64,000 nucleotides of DNA from Albula goreensis (Eukaryota; Chordata; Actinopteri; Albuliformes; Albulidae): assembly GCA_022829145.1 (NCBI GenBank), contig CM040741.1:40532534-40596533 (forward strand), in the 5' to 3' direction. The notes beneath the pieces are model-generated. The model saw only the letters and a list, made by a program, of their open reading frames with translations, searched no databases and was not told where the DNA came from. Of this stretch, positions 1 to 11,309 are shown piece by piece (position 1 is the stretch's first letter; the number at the start of each line of letters is the position of its first letter). The translations under genes and the position numbers were made by a program.

Positions 1-223
1 TTTATAGCCGTGTGGAATGTTGCCTTTGCAGCCAAATAACTGTTGCATTCTACTTTTGGGAAAATGATGCCACCTACCAGCCAAGCAGTAATTAGTCAAG
101 GTAAGGCTCTCAATTTTGCACTGTGAGTCTGGACCATTAAAATAGACAGATATGTACATGTTATGGAGGGAAAAAAAAAATTGTGAACAGGTATTGTAGG
201 AGGGATATTTTGTTTGTACTTAC

Positions 224-2780
224 CGGCAGACAGAATTCCTCAAACGCAGGCTTGACAAACGTTGTGTACTGAGACAGGATCTGTTCTAGGTCTCTGCCTC
301 GTTTCATGTCCCGCAGTACTGCCAAAAACAAAAAGGAGAAAAATCATACTTGGTGTAGATAAAAACCTAATAATATACAGAATTGATTGATGTAGACTTT
401 GGTGGGAGGAGGGCTGGTACCTCTGCGCGAGAGTCGCACGTCAGAGTCCGTATCCACGAACAGTTTCATGTGGAACATGTCCCGAACATCCTGGGTGTAG
501 AAGACTAGGATGCCCTCGAAAAGTACCACATCAGCTGGGTACACTGTGATCCGGTCCTGAAGTCTAACCCCACCCAAACCAACAGACACAAACAATATAG
601 TTATTACTGGTACGGGTTTAAAGCTTCATCACAGAAGTCACACTTGGGAGTTGCATGTTCATTGAGAACGAGTGACACACTTACAAGAAAAAACCTTCCA
701 CCAAGAACAATTTATTGTGAGAATGTATTCCACCAGAGTTATTGTTGCTGCAAGGTTATTATTCAGTTCTGAGTGGTTAGCCCAAAATCTTGATAAACCC
801 TGCTTGAAAATGACTTGGATACCATAACTGCTGTTTTTTTCTAGAACAAAATATTCTGTATTCCCTAACATACCTTGAATCTGATCTATAGAATCTGGAA
901 TGTAGATATTTTAATGCTTGCTTGTACTCACCTGGAATGAGTGACGAAATCATAGGTAGGAACCTCAACCACCTTCCCCTCTACAATGTCCTTGAGTGTT
1001 TTGTACATCAACTCATTGTCAAAAGCATCTGAAAAGTATTATGTTAAAATGAGGTTAAAATGAGTTATAGTAACTTGACACAATACAATTTCCTCAATTT
1101 ATGTCTAAAATACATTGCAGTCCTCTGCCAAGTAAAAAACTGATTGTAACAGGGTTGTAGTAATTTGCAAATGTAATTTGCTATTGTAGTGGAACTCCAG
1201 CTATTGAAAACAATGAATAAATACTGAATAAAAAACAGGTCTGAATGAAAGTCCTGCTCTCCCAAAATAATGTATTGAACCACATGAGCTTACAAGTGTT
1301 GAAATGATATTTTCACACTGTCCACACAGTTATGTCAATCTGCAGAATCTCAATTTGATATAAAATTATTCATGATTATGTTCATATGGTCATTTTGCAA
1401 TGGTGACGGATTTCAAATCAAGAAAAATGAATTAATCAAATTCATGCATAATGTATTTTAAATGATATGGTATCCCACTGCCTATATGTCTTATGTCATT
1501 GGGGGTCCTGATACCTGGGTGGTCAAAGTTGTACTGTCCCTTGAGTGCCTTGGCCTTCTGTTCAGCGGTCAGGACCCTGTAGAAGCTGTCCTGACTCACA
1601 ATGACGACCTTTCTCTGACGATGGTCCACTTTATTTTGCCCCAGCAGCTCCATTATTTTAGCACACACTGTGGACTGGTGAGGACAGTGACCATCACATA
1701 CTCATAAAATGCCATTACCATTATTTGTAAACCTGACTGTATGTAATAGGTTATCAAAAAGAACACAAACTGACATCATCTCAGGTAGTGTCACCTTGAT
1801 TAAAAAACAGCATTCACTAAACTTTATAGAAATGAAGCAGGTAAACCCTTTGAACATCCAATTTATTTAAGCCAAAATCAACTCTGGAGATAAAGATTTG
1901 ATTCTTCATCAAACCATACGACCTTCAAAACTGTTTACTTATCTCGACATGTTATTAATTACTTTAAGACAAGCATCAGAACATAAATGAAATTCGGGAC
2001 ATGCCGAACAGGTCACTAACGTTATTACCTTGGCAAGAAGAGTATTTTTCAGCTACGGGGTCACTAATGGCTGACAAGCCATGCAGAATTGTGGGCGATA
2101 TGCAAAGAATATTAATGAGCCGAAGTTCCTCGTAGCTAACTATGACAACAATCTTGGTAAACCAGTTAATCTGTAGACCAGATGATTACTATGTGGAATT
2201 ACGATGGAGAGTCACTGGTTTACCTTAAGAAATGTTGGGTAATATCACGAAACATGAGGTGTGCATGACTATCACAGTCTTAATGTACAGCACAGCAGCT
2301 GTGCAACCATAGCAAGCTAGCTACTGTACCGAGCATAGACCTCATGTGTTAGCGCTAAACCTATTTTTTGACAGACGTCATTTAACATAACTAGGTAGTG
2401 AGTCGTGATTGTTAGCTAGCTAGCCTAGCTTGTCGCGGAATGGGGTAGAACCCATTTATAAATAATACATAAACGCTAACTAACAGTGCTGCTAGCTAGC
2501 ATAATAATTAACATCCAGACAACCTGACATCTCCTGATATGTTTCCGGTAAAATTTGTTATTGTTTCAAATGTGCCAGCGCACAAAAGAGAATTATTTTG
2601 CATTGGATATTTTATCAAGGTGTACCAGAGATAGATGACTATGGCGATCGAACCGGATATATTTTTACGCTTTTCTCGTTTATTTCTTACCTTTCCACTG
2701 GCGGTCCCCCCACTCACTCCTATCAAAAAAGGCCGGTGTCTTGGCCGTTCATTTTCTGAAGGCTGTCCGGCAGTAGCCAT
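224..2780 (-). CDS. uck1: Uridine-cytidine kinase 1 (3' end cut by window edge)
   Basis: Phosphorylates uridine and cytidine to UMP and CMP in cytosolic pyrimidine salvage. Five coding exons can be read on the minus strand, each with GT/AG borders and matching phase: 2780-2691, 1674-1515, 1028-932, 563-421 and 318-224. They give about 195 of the roughly 277 residues usual for the family. The P-loop [10 protein letters not shown] (residues 21-30) ends exon 1 and its Ser opens exon 2. Later exons carry YDFVTHSR (nucleoside site), the strand [15 protein letters not shown] and the LID segment RGRDLEQIL. Wording such as [13 protein letters not shown] and [13 protein letters not shown] follows human UCK1 more closely than UCK2. 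The start is taken at 2780 because the protein then aligns with the short acidic N-terminus of UCK1; an in-frame ATG also exists at 2903. The exon 4 acceptor has a G-rich, poor pyrimidine tract. The last donor (223-222) points to exons left of the window, and bases 1-223 are intron. Confidence 0.95.
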
Positions 2781-2874
2781 AGCTGTGTTGTCACGCTTGA
2801 GATGAAATGAACGCTGACGGCTTCCCGGAAAGGAAGGAGTGGAGCGGTAAACTCGAGTATCAAAAAAGAAATAC

Positions 2875-2895
2875 ACTACAAGTCCCAGGAACGCG
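2875..2895. promoter_or_regulatory. ZNF143/THAP11-type promoter motif upstream of uck1
   Basis: The plus strand reads ACTACAAGTCCCAG followed by GAACGCG. This matches the first half of the known ZNF143/Ronin promoter consensus (ACTACAAYTCCCAG, usually followed by a GC-rich half). It lies about 95-115 bp upstream of the uck1 start codon, a usual place for this motif in housekeeping promoters. The motif is seen in the sequence; its function is inferred. Confidence 0.45.
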
Positions 2896-3401
2896 TAGCA
2901 CAATCGTCAAATTATTTTACTTGACAAACAGCTGAAATGAATCTTGGTACTTGAAGTGAAACATGAGTTCTGACTGAAACAAGGATCACATAGACCGCTG
3001 GATCTGTAGTTTTCTGTCGGCTGTTCCTTTCTGTTGTAGAAACTGAACCTGAATGAACCTGAGTGTCCCGAGAGGTACTGAACGAGATCTGACCCAGGAT
3101 AGGATGTATGTGTGCGTGTGTGTGCCTGTGAACCACACACGAATATTTCGTTTTTATGACCCTTGTGTGGGGTATAGAATAGCAAGCATTTTACTCTCAA
3201 TGTTTCGACGATAGAATGTCAAAGTTTATCGGTTGTCTCCTGGCAGACGGTTAGCAGGCAATACAAGAGATAGGCTGTTTGCCTGAGGCCTTGGTGTGAG
3301 ACGGGTGACACAGCAGATTCCAAAGACCCAGATACGACTGAAAGCCCAACATCACATGAGTTCCTCCTGAGGTTGGACATATGTTTTTACATTCTAATTC
3401 A

Positions 3402-3457
3402 AGCATATAATCCATAAAATGTTGCATCAAAGCATATAATGCATAAAATGTTGCATC
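3402..3457. repeat. 28 bp tandem duplication
   Basis: Two adjacent 28 bp copies, each starting AGCATATAAT and ending GTTGCATCA (3402-3429 and 3430-3457), differ at one base (C or G after the AT-rich start). It is a simple, recent-looking tandem duplication in intergenic DNA. Confidence 0.9.
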
Positions 3458-5055
3458 AGAAGCATGTCAATCTCAAAAAAGGGCTGGGTTCATCAACCAA
3501 TCCGAAGGTGCTCTAACAACAGATGGGAACAGACAGCTGAAGCATTTTGCTATAGGTGGTAACCCCAGTAAACTCAATTCCTCTTGAATTTTGACTGTAA
3601 ATTGTTTATGCTCAAATTGTAACTCACAAAAAATAAAACATACACCTGACCTTTCATTTTTGTGAGTATTTTTCAGTTTTGTTTACCACAGGTCCCGATA
3701 GTCCACAGGAATGTGGCTCTTGGACTTATCAATAGCTTCGATGATTGTCTTCTGTTCACAATCAGTATTTCTCAGCTTATCACACCACCAAGTAATAGAA
3801 AGATGTATTTTTCTATCATTCTTTTACTTATTTCGATATCAAAATGCCTATGCTTATTGGGTACTGTGAAAAAGTGTGAATTATCCTGAAAACCAAAACA
3901 ATTATGTTGCTGGAGAAGCTCTTGTAATCTGCAATTTTGAAAATAAAAATATTATTATGCATAGCATTCTCTTTGAGAAGCAAAACATTTTCATACACTT
4001 TAAATAGTGGGATGAAAATAACACTTAGATAAATTACAGAAATTACCTGAAATACATCATTTCATCTTGGTCTTACCTTACACTATTAATTTGTCTATAT
4101 TCATTGGTTCAGGTTGTTGTTCTAGGCTGATTGTTTCTACATTTTGGGCAAAAATATTTATATCAGGCAGGACTGGCTGAAATTAGACATGAATGTTTAC
4201 CAAAGTATGCATGCTCTGTTTTGTCAGGAAAACTACGATAAATCCAATAGCCTCCCAAACAGCCATTTACAAGCACATTTTGTGTGTTGAACCCTAAGTT
4301 TATCTTAGGATTTGTAATTCACTAAACACGCTGCTGAACCAAAGTAAAAAGGAAACAGAATCAGGAAAAAAAACTTGCCCACTCTCTACATTAATCCTCA
4401 TATTCCATGTTATGTCCTCTTCCTCATGCCTTCTGTCCTCCCAAACTGAGTTGTCAGGCCCATCCACTGCTTCATCTCCAGTCATCATGCCCTAATCACT
4501 CTGCCCTTGCTACAGGCCTGATTGCTTCCTGTAAATCACTAATATCTTTTCGGTCACCCCTCTTACTCTTTTAATGTGGGGCTCTCTGTTACAATTTCCA
4601 CTGGTTCTCTGTTGTCTCATCACTCAGTTGGCTCCTTGGTTTTGGGCTAGTTTCCTTCCTCAACATAATTCATCATTTTACTTTAAGCTTCGGAAAAAGG
4701 GATGAACACTCCATATTCCAAAAAGATGGTGGTGAGGTAAAAACAAATGTAGGACAATCTACAAGTGTGACTGTCTTGTTACCAACAAACTGTATCCACG
4801 TTATCTCAATGTTCTTGTCATTCTGATTTTGACTTACAGCAGACACTGTTTGGTGATCGGAAACCCTGATTTGAGGCTGATATGAGTCTAAATGGTATAT
4901 CTACATTTTTAATGTCCATATTCTTATAAATTTTAGTTGAACCTCCAAGAGAGGAGATAAATAATCTCAATTGTCCTTGAAAAGTGTTTTTTTTTTTTTT
5001 GTATATTTGGATGGTATATTTGTCTGAAATTAATTATTTGCTCCAGGAGATGCTG

Positions 5056-5340
5056 AACAAGATCTTTACAGATTCTATCAAAAATGTATAAAGATCTTGA
5101 ACAAGATATGTTAAGATCCTAAAAAGATTCCACCAATATCTTTAAAGACCCTAACCAAGATCCCTATGGATTTGATAGACCAAGATCCTTAAAGTTTGAA
5201 TTAAGATCTTTTAAAGGTCCTAAACTAGGATCTTCAAGGATTCTTTCAAGATATACAAGGATTCTGACATTAAGGATCCTGGCAAGATCCTACTTAAGAT
5301 TTTAACCAGGGTCTCAAAATATAAACCTGGCAAGATCTAG
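5056..5340. repeat. Degenerate short-period repeat built on AAGATC(C/T)T
   Basis: About 285 bp made of imperfect units of the form AAGATCCT, AAGATCTT, AAGGATTCT or AAAGACCCT, spaced roughly 12-22 bp apart. Ten GATC tetramers occur, beginning at 5061, 5093, 5115, 5159, 5184, 5205, 5229, 5275, 5286 and 5334; about one would be expected by chance. Many units are near-palindromic (AAGATCTT, AGGATCCT). It looks like an old minisatellite or a satellite fragment; I do not recognise a named family. Confidence 0.75.
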
Positions 5341-7677
5341 AAAAAGGAATAAAAACCAACATATTAGATCATGTTTTCTCCCACAGCTCAAAAGTCCAGG
5401 TTTTCAGGTTATAAATTGTTGCACATTGGTTTTGGGGAGCTTGGCAAACTTCAGCTTGTAGCCATTGTTTCTCTTCTTTGATGCAATGTTTCCTTGTTTG
5501 AACAAAGGGAATAAAAATAGTCTAAAAATAGTTTGTAAATATATACCTGTGGGAAAATATGGGAGCCAAGACAATTATTTGAATGTCAGGAGAGTGAGCC
5601 ATTTTTGAGAATTATCCTGGGAAGCATTTACTGTTAACAGCTTATACACGAATTACCCAACAGAGGGAGACAAAGTACTGATTTTTAGTGGTACTGACAC
5701 GTCAAGGCCGCAATAAAGTGAATTCCTTTGTAGCCTTTTCTGTACATTGCACTTTTTAATGGTGCAAACTAATGGTGCGACCGTCAAAATAACAGCATAT
5801 TACTTTGAGTTCATTCAAAAAAATGTATGGCGTTAATTTCACAAAAGTTGCATGCGATAGTTACGTGGCTGCAACGGCTACCTTCCAAAGTGTGACATGT
5901 TAAAATTAAAAATTACCCTGAAATAGCACATACCCTGATAAAACATAAATCTGAATTATTAGAAATAAATCAACCACCCGTTATTCAATAGTACACTGTA
6001 TTTTCATAACTGAACCACGAGTTCCAATGAATGTCAGTCTCTGTTTACAATTTTAAGTCTGCCATATCCATCCATTTGATGGCTGGGGTGCGTAGTTTAA
6101 CATTACAGCATGTGAGTTTATTACCATATCAGGTTGTTTATTCACAGTCCACATACTTCTTGTTTAAAAACGGCCTGGGGAAATTCACAAATCAGGTTAA
6201 CTGGTTAGCAAGCTGGTGTGTTTCCCTCTCTCCTCTTCAGAAATCTAAGGGAGCTCACAGAGAAATTCAAACATGCTGAGGCTGTTGCCTTAATGATACC
6301 AGAGTGCCATATGTGCCAGCCACACAATGTGACCCGAGGGCAACCACTATTGCTCATATGTCATTCCCCAAAGTCTTCAAGGGCCTGAGCTAAAAATACA
6401 AAGCATGATTTTCATCTTCTATCTAATCACAATTGAGCGCCACAAATTTCAGTTCTTTCACTGAACTCTGATGAAAGCAATGGGTGCTGAGGCCTTAGTT
6501 TGGAATTCAAGATTTTCCTGTAACATTTTAAAGGCCTTCTCACATGGTAACAATAGACTTTGTTGACAATGGAGAGATCATTTATTGGACTCATTATTTA
6601 CAAATATCCTTTTTTAACAGTCGTACAATAGCAGTACAATTCTCATTTTTCAATAGCTAATCTGGATTACCTTAAACCATATTTGTGTTTGGTCTTTCAA
6701 AACAGTTTTAAACAAAAGATTTTGGTAGTAATATTATAGTTTTTGAGACCAATTCTAATTACTTATTTCCTTCTTCTTCAAAAAAAATCCACTTTGTTTG
6801 ATGACTCAGCTGTTAAGATGAGTCAAGTCTTGCTACAAATGAACTTCACTTCCTTCACTGCTGGCGGGTACTTTTTAAAATAAAGGTATTTCATCTTTAA
6901 TGCATTTGAAGGTGGTTTTGATTCCTTAACACTAATTACATTTTCAGTTCTCAGTTCTGAATGTTTGAATTATCTGGTTTAGAAACAGCTACATAGCTCC
7001 TCTCAAAAGTGAGGAAATACACCCTCTAGAAACTCCACTGCTAGATGGTGTTATCACCGGAAAGGACACCACAGCATCAAATAATTTTGTACCTTTCACA
7101 GTACTTGGGGTTATCATACCAGCAGTTCCCACAGACTCATTCTCATAGTCATTATGAGGTGTATGGTCTGGTGGGTTGGGTCCAGAGATATCTCCACACT
7201 GTACACACACAAGTTAAAACAGTACCAATGGTGGGTTGCTCCACAAAAGAGCTCAATTGCCAAAATGTTAAAGTATCCCATTAATGATTAAGAACTTAAA
7301 TGAATTTAATAGAATTTCAATTCAATCTCATGAACAGGATTTGAGTCTCCTCCACACATTCCCAAGGGTTACGGTTTAAAGATACGCTTTGTAAGGGGAT
7401 AATTGATACTGTATTATAGCTGGATTATGAACCGCAATATCCCAGTGTGACAAAACCCTACTTCTTTGACACACACTAGATGAGTGTATTATTCCTTTCC
7501 ACTCAATCAGTGAATTTCACAGATTGAAATACTTAAAGGGTACAATAGCAAACATGGCATAAGTAGCAGCGTTTTTTTGACTAAAACAGACAGTATAAAA
7601 TCATTCCATGTATTAATATATTAGGCCAAATATTTTTTTTTGTTTTTTTTTGGAAACTGCTAGAATCAACTCCAAAT

Positions 7678-9638
7678 TCATGTTTTCTCTGAACCTTCAT
7701 TCTTTGGCAGCATCTTTGGTCCATCTGAAGAGTTTATTGTGTCGTTGTTTATGGATTCTTCCAAGACAATCTGTACGGCCTCGTCACCCTCAATCCTCTT
7801 CACTTTTTCCCCCTTCTCTGCCAAGATCTCCTCTATGTTTCTGCAAAGGAGGAAAGCCAGGACACCCTTAATACACTGTCATGTTTATTACATCACAATC
7901 CACACCAAAAAGGAAATAACTGGAACGGAAAAAGAGACTGATGCCTAATAGCTGTGTAGGTAAAATTTTAACCATCCAAAAAGTATACCATCTGCAACAT
8001 ACTTTAACCAATTACACTCCATAATCTTCCTAAAAATTGGTATTAAAAATACATAATAAACATCCCAAGCTGGCTAGATAGAAATATTAATCTGGTGTTA
8101 TCAGTTGTGTGTCATCTGCTTCTGATTTAGTTGTTAATGCCATTTTTGATGCTAGGGTCTGTTTATTGGTAGTGTTTTTGCTTGATTTTTATGCTTGACA
8201 TTCTTTTCCATGACAAAAAAGCTCAGTTATAGATTCTCAACTTGTCTAATAAGTCTGTAAAAAGCATTTTTTTTGTAATCAAACACATTCCCCTTGCCTG
8301 TACTCTTGATCAAATATCCAGGTATTGCAGTGTGGCCATAAATTTTGAAAAAGGCATCAGTTTAGCTATATAGGATTTAATTTCCCCACAGCACTTTTTT
8401 TTTTTTTTTTTTTTTGGTGGGTGTGCCATCTTAAAGGGTCCAAAAGGACAGTGTTCCTAACATACACCACATCTAAACATTTTTTATTTCACACAAAATT
8501 TAGGATTTAGTTCAGAACCAAACTTAGGTTCTTATTTAAATGCATTGAAAATTTTTAATAATAGCAAATTGTTGTTATCTCCATTTAATAACATTTTCTG
8601 GTTAACTTACATTTTGGATAGACTGCTGAAGATGTTTTTATATTGATCTAGCACAGTGTACTGTCAGTTTCCTGTGTAGCACTTCTGTGGTGTTTATCGA
8701 TGTCAAGCTTATCACTATTTAGTGTATTACAGCAACTCAATTGTCCAGAAGAGGTTATGCAAACTGTTTCTTCCAAGATGAGGTATGCAAAAATAATCTT
8801 GAAGAAAGAGTACAGAAAACACACCTTTTTCCTTCCAGGTCTGAAAACCATCCTAAGTTGTCAGCAATGATGTGATGATTCTTGCAGCCAGGACAAGTTA
8901 CTATGACAACACCTTTGTGATATGCCGTTTTGGAGATCCTCTTCATTGATCTGGTGGAGCACACCTGCAATCATTTATTTCATTCGTTTACTTTTTATAT
9001 AGCAGTTGAACGTGTTCGCACTCCATTCAAAATGTAGTTGTATGTCGGTTTGATTAAATAATGCTGTCACTCACGTTTTTGTGAATCAAGAATAAAAGAG
9101 ATCATTTCAGAATTAAAGTAACACTTTCCACCCAGAAGTAACTTCATGCATTGCTAATTCACCTTGACTTTTACATAATGTCGATACACCATTCTTACAT
9201 TACCATAAGTATCGTTTATTAAAATGTGTTACATGTTAACAAGCGCTATCGATGCTGTAGGTTTAACTGACCCAAGAACACTTTGTAACATCACTTTCAC
9301 GATGATTCACCGCTCACCTTGCAAGTGTACACCAAATGATAATGACTGGACTGTATCTTCCCGATTGATTCACTTTTGTTGTGAGCTGTGGTTGAAAACT
9401 CTTTACACAGTCCAAAGGTGCTTAGCTTCTGTTTGGTCAAACCTGATACCAAATTTCCACCATATACCAACTCCTGCAGTGCTGGATGGTGCCTGACTGT
9501 TAGCCTTCTGTCTCCATAACAATGTTTATTGTTGACATTTATAAAGACGTTTCGAAATGAAAGACAACTCTGATGCCTTCCACAAGACCTCTGCAGTAAA
9601 ACATAGAACAAATACGGTCTTTTAAGGGCAGAACACAT
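7678..9638 (-). CDS. dnlz: DNL-type zinc finger protein, mitochondrial Hsp70 escort protein
   Basis: Zinc-ribbon co-chaperone that keeps mitochondrial Hsp70 (HSPA9/mortalin) soluble and stimulates its ATPase in the matrix. Three minus-strand coding exons, 9638-9318, 8964-8825 and 7840-7678, join in phase (321+140+163 nt) to 207 residues plus TGA. Residues 1 to about 90 form a basic, Arg/Ser/His-rich leader of low conservation, fitting a mitochondrial presequence. The zinc ribbon follows, with CxxC at 106-109 (split by intron 1) and CPGC at 131-134. Next comes the family hallmark [14 protein letters not shown] (137-150), then [14 protein letters not shown] and an acidic tail. Human DNLZ is 178 residues; the extra length lies in the leader. 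The intron 2 donor leaves AG, completed to an Arg codon by the first base of exon 3. dnlz is transcribed in the same direction as uck1 and away from lrrc8a. The identity is firm; the exact start codon is less so. Confidence 0.94.
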
Positions 9639-9774
9639 TTTTCCCCATGCACTGTTGTCTTCTCTGTCAACTCACAAAGTAGACAGTCAATTAATAGTAT
9701 GACTAGCTAACTAGTCAGCGAGCCGCCACATGCACATGTACAACGCATGATAATTATAATACCTACACACTATT

Positions 9775-9870
9775 CCTTCTTCCGCGTTACAGCCGGAAAA
9801 TAAACGTTTGCGTTTCACTACTTCCGCGGTCGTAACCTATGACGACAACAAAAGCTGATTGGTTCATCGC
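9775..9870 (-). promoter_or_regulatory. Probable dnlz promoter: ETS-type sites and CCAAT box
   Basis: Just upstream of dnlz is a short CpG-containing patch. CCGGAA lies at 9793-9798, GCGGAAG on the minus strand at 9821-9827, and a minus-strand CCAAT box at 9858-9862. ETS sites plus CCAAT are typical of TATA-less housekeeping promoters. The transcription start is not determined, and the patch could also drive a transcript toward lrrc8a. Confidence 0.45.
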
Positions 9871-11277
9871 ACAATTATTATCATAGGAAAACACCCAACT
9901 GGTTTATTTGATAATTTTCCGCAATTAGAATCAGTAACATGTTGTGCTGATGTGCAGGAGATACGAGATAGAAAGAGGAACAATATTAGCAGAGCTGAGG
10001 ACACTGGGACTGACTGAAATAACAAGGGGGAAAGGGCCCAGAATAGTCAATAACTATTTAAGAAAAACCGGACTGATATGTATATAATTTAAACAGAGCT
10101 AAGAAACGCGATATCTAAGGATTAAATTAAATACATGCATCAAGTCGTCCATAAGATGGCAGCAATGCATCAACCAACATATTAACTGTCGTAAAACCCA
10201 ACCAAAGAAGAAGTATAATTATTGTGAGCTCCAGGGACTTGTTGCGATCTGTTTGTAAAGTAGTCCTCGATCACCAGAGGAAAGACGCATATTAAGAGAA
10301 ACATATTTACCATTTTATTTTTAGTGAATTACAGAATATATTGCTTAATTGTCCTGACACCACTGTTTGAGTAACGGATACTTCGTGACCAAGATAGCCT
10401 GTAATGACTTATGCAGTTGCATAAGCGTTACATCACCTCATTAGTCAGATAAATGATTGGATATAGGTAAGAAGGCACAAATAGGGGAAAATGGAGCAAC
10501 CGCCCATGAGGTTGCACCTAAATATTGTTTATCTTGTAGTCTGTAGCCGCCTGTATCTGTTGTAACTGCAGCCATGTGAACTGTATTGAGCAGATATAGG
10601 CCACTACAACGATATTAAAGCCCGTATGTTAATTGTGTAATTGATAGTAATTTCCCATTACATTTATAGTGAGTACTTTTGCTGTACCACCTTACAGCAT
10701 CATATTTGCCTTTATAACTGTTCGCCATCATGCTTATACTTAGAGGCCTTAGGTCAGCTATTATGCCTGACTGTATACCCACTTGAATTTATTAATAACA
10801 GTCATAATTTCTTAAATTATCACCCACATGTAGAGCTTAACAATCACTAATGTCACATTTAATTTGGGTTTGTTTAAAGACCTTGCCAAGTAATTGCGGT
10901 TACTTTTTGACTGTTTGCTTTTATCCAGAGTTTTGTATCATAATAAATGTAACCATTTTTCATTGTGTTAACAATCACCATTCATGCCTTGGTCCGAAAA
11001 ATATTAACACAAATTTTAACATAAATTGAAATCAAGTTCTGTAATAATCACTGTCATGATCTATTTTTTTAAAATGTGTGATCATTTGAGGAAGTAGAAT
11101 ACGAATTGGCGTACACCTTTTAAAGATTGAACTAGTCATGTCGACAGTCATTTACAGCCCTTTAGGTTTACATATAACTCTTTTACATAAAATAGGCAGT
11201 GTTTTCCACATGTATTACACCATGAAACTATTTTCCGTTTGAGGGCTGTATACTTATTTAAAAACCAATATCGTGGG

Positions 11278-11309
<32 letters not shown>

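Larger units (their letters stand above)
2904..7677. other. Intergenic stretch between uck1 5' end and dnlz 3' end
   Basis: No convincing coding exon is visible on either strand. It begins with the uck1 upstream region, and its right part should hold the dnlz 3' UTR, whose poly(A) site I could not fix (minus-strand AATAAA occurs near 6590). It also contains a 28 bp tandem duplication at 3402 and a GATC-rich degenerate repeat at 5.06-5.34 kb. The open frames here are short and lack family signatures. Confidence 0.6.

Noticed and set aside
11283..11309. A27 tract as the tail of a retroposed gene
   Set aside because: No coding or SINE body with matching orientation and no target-site duplication was seen beside it.
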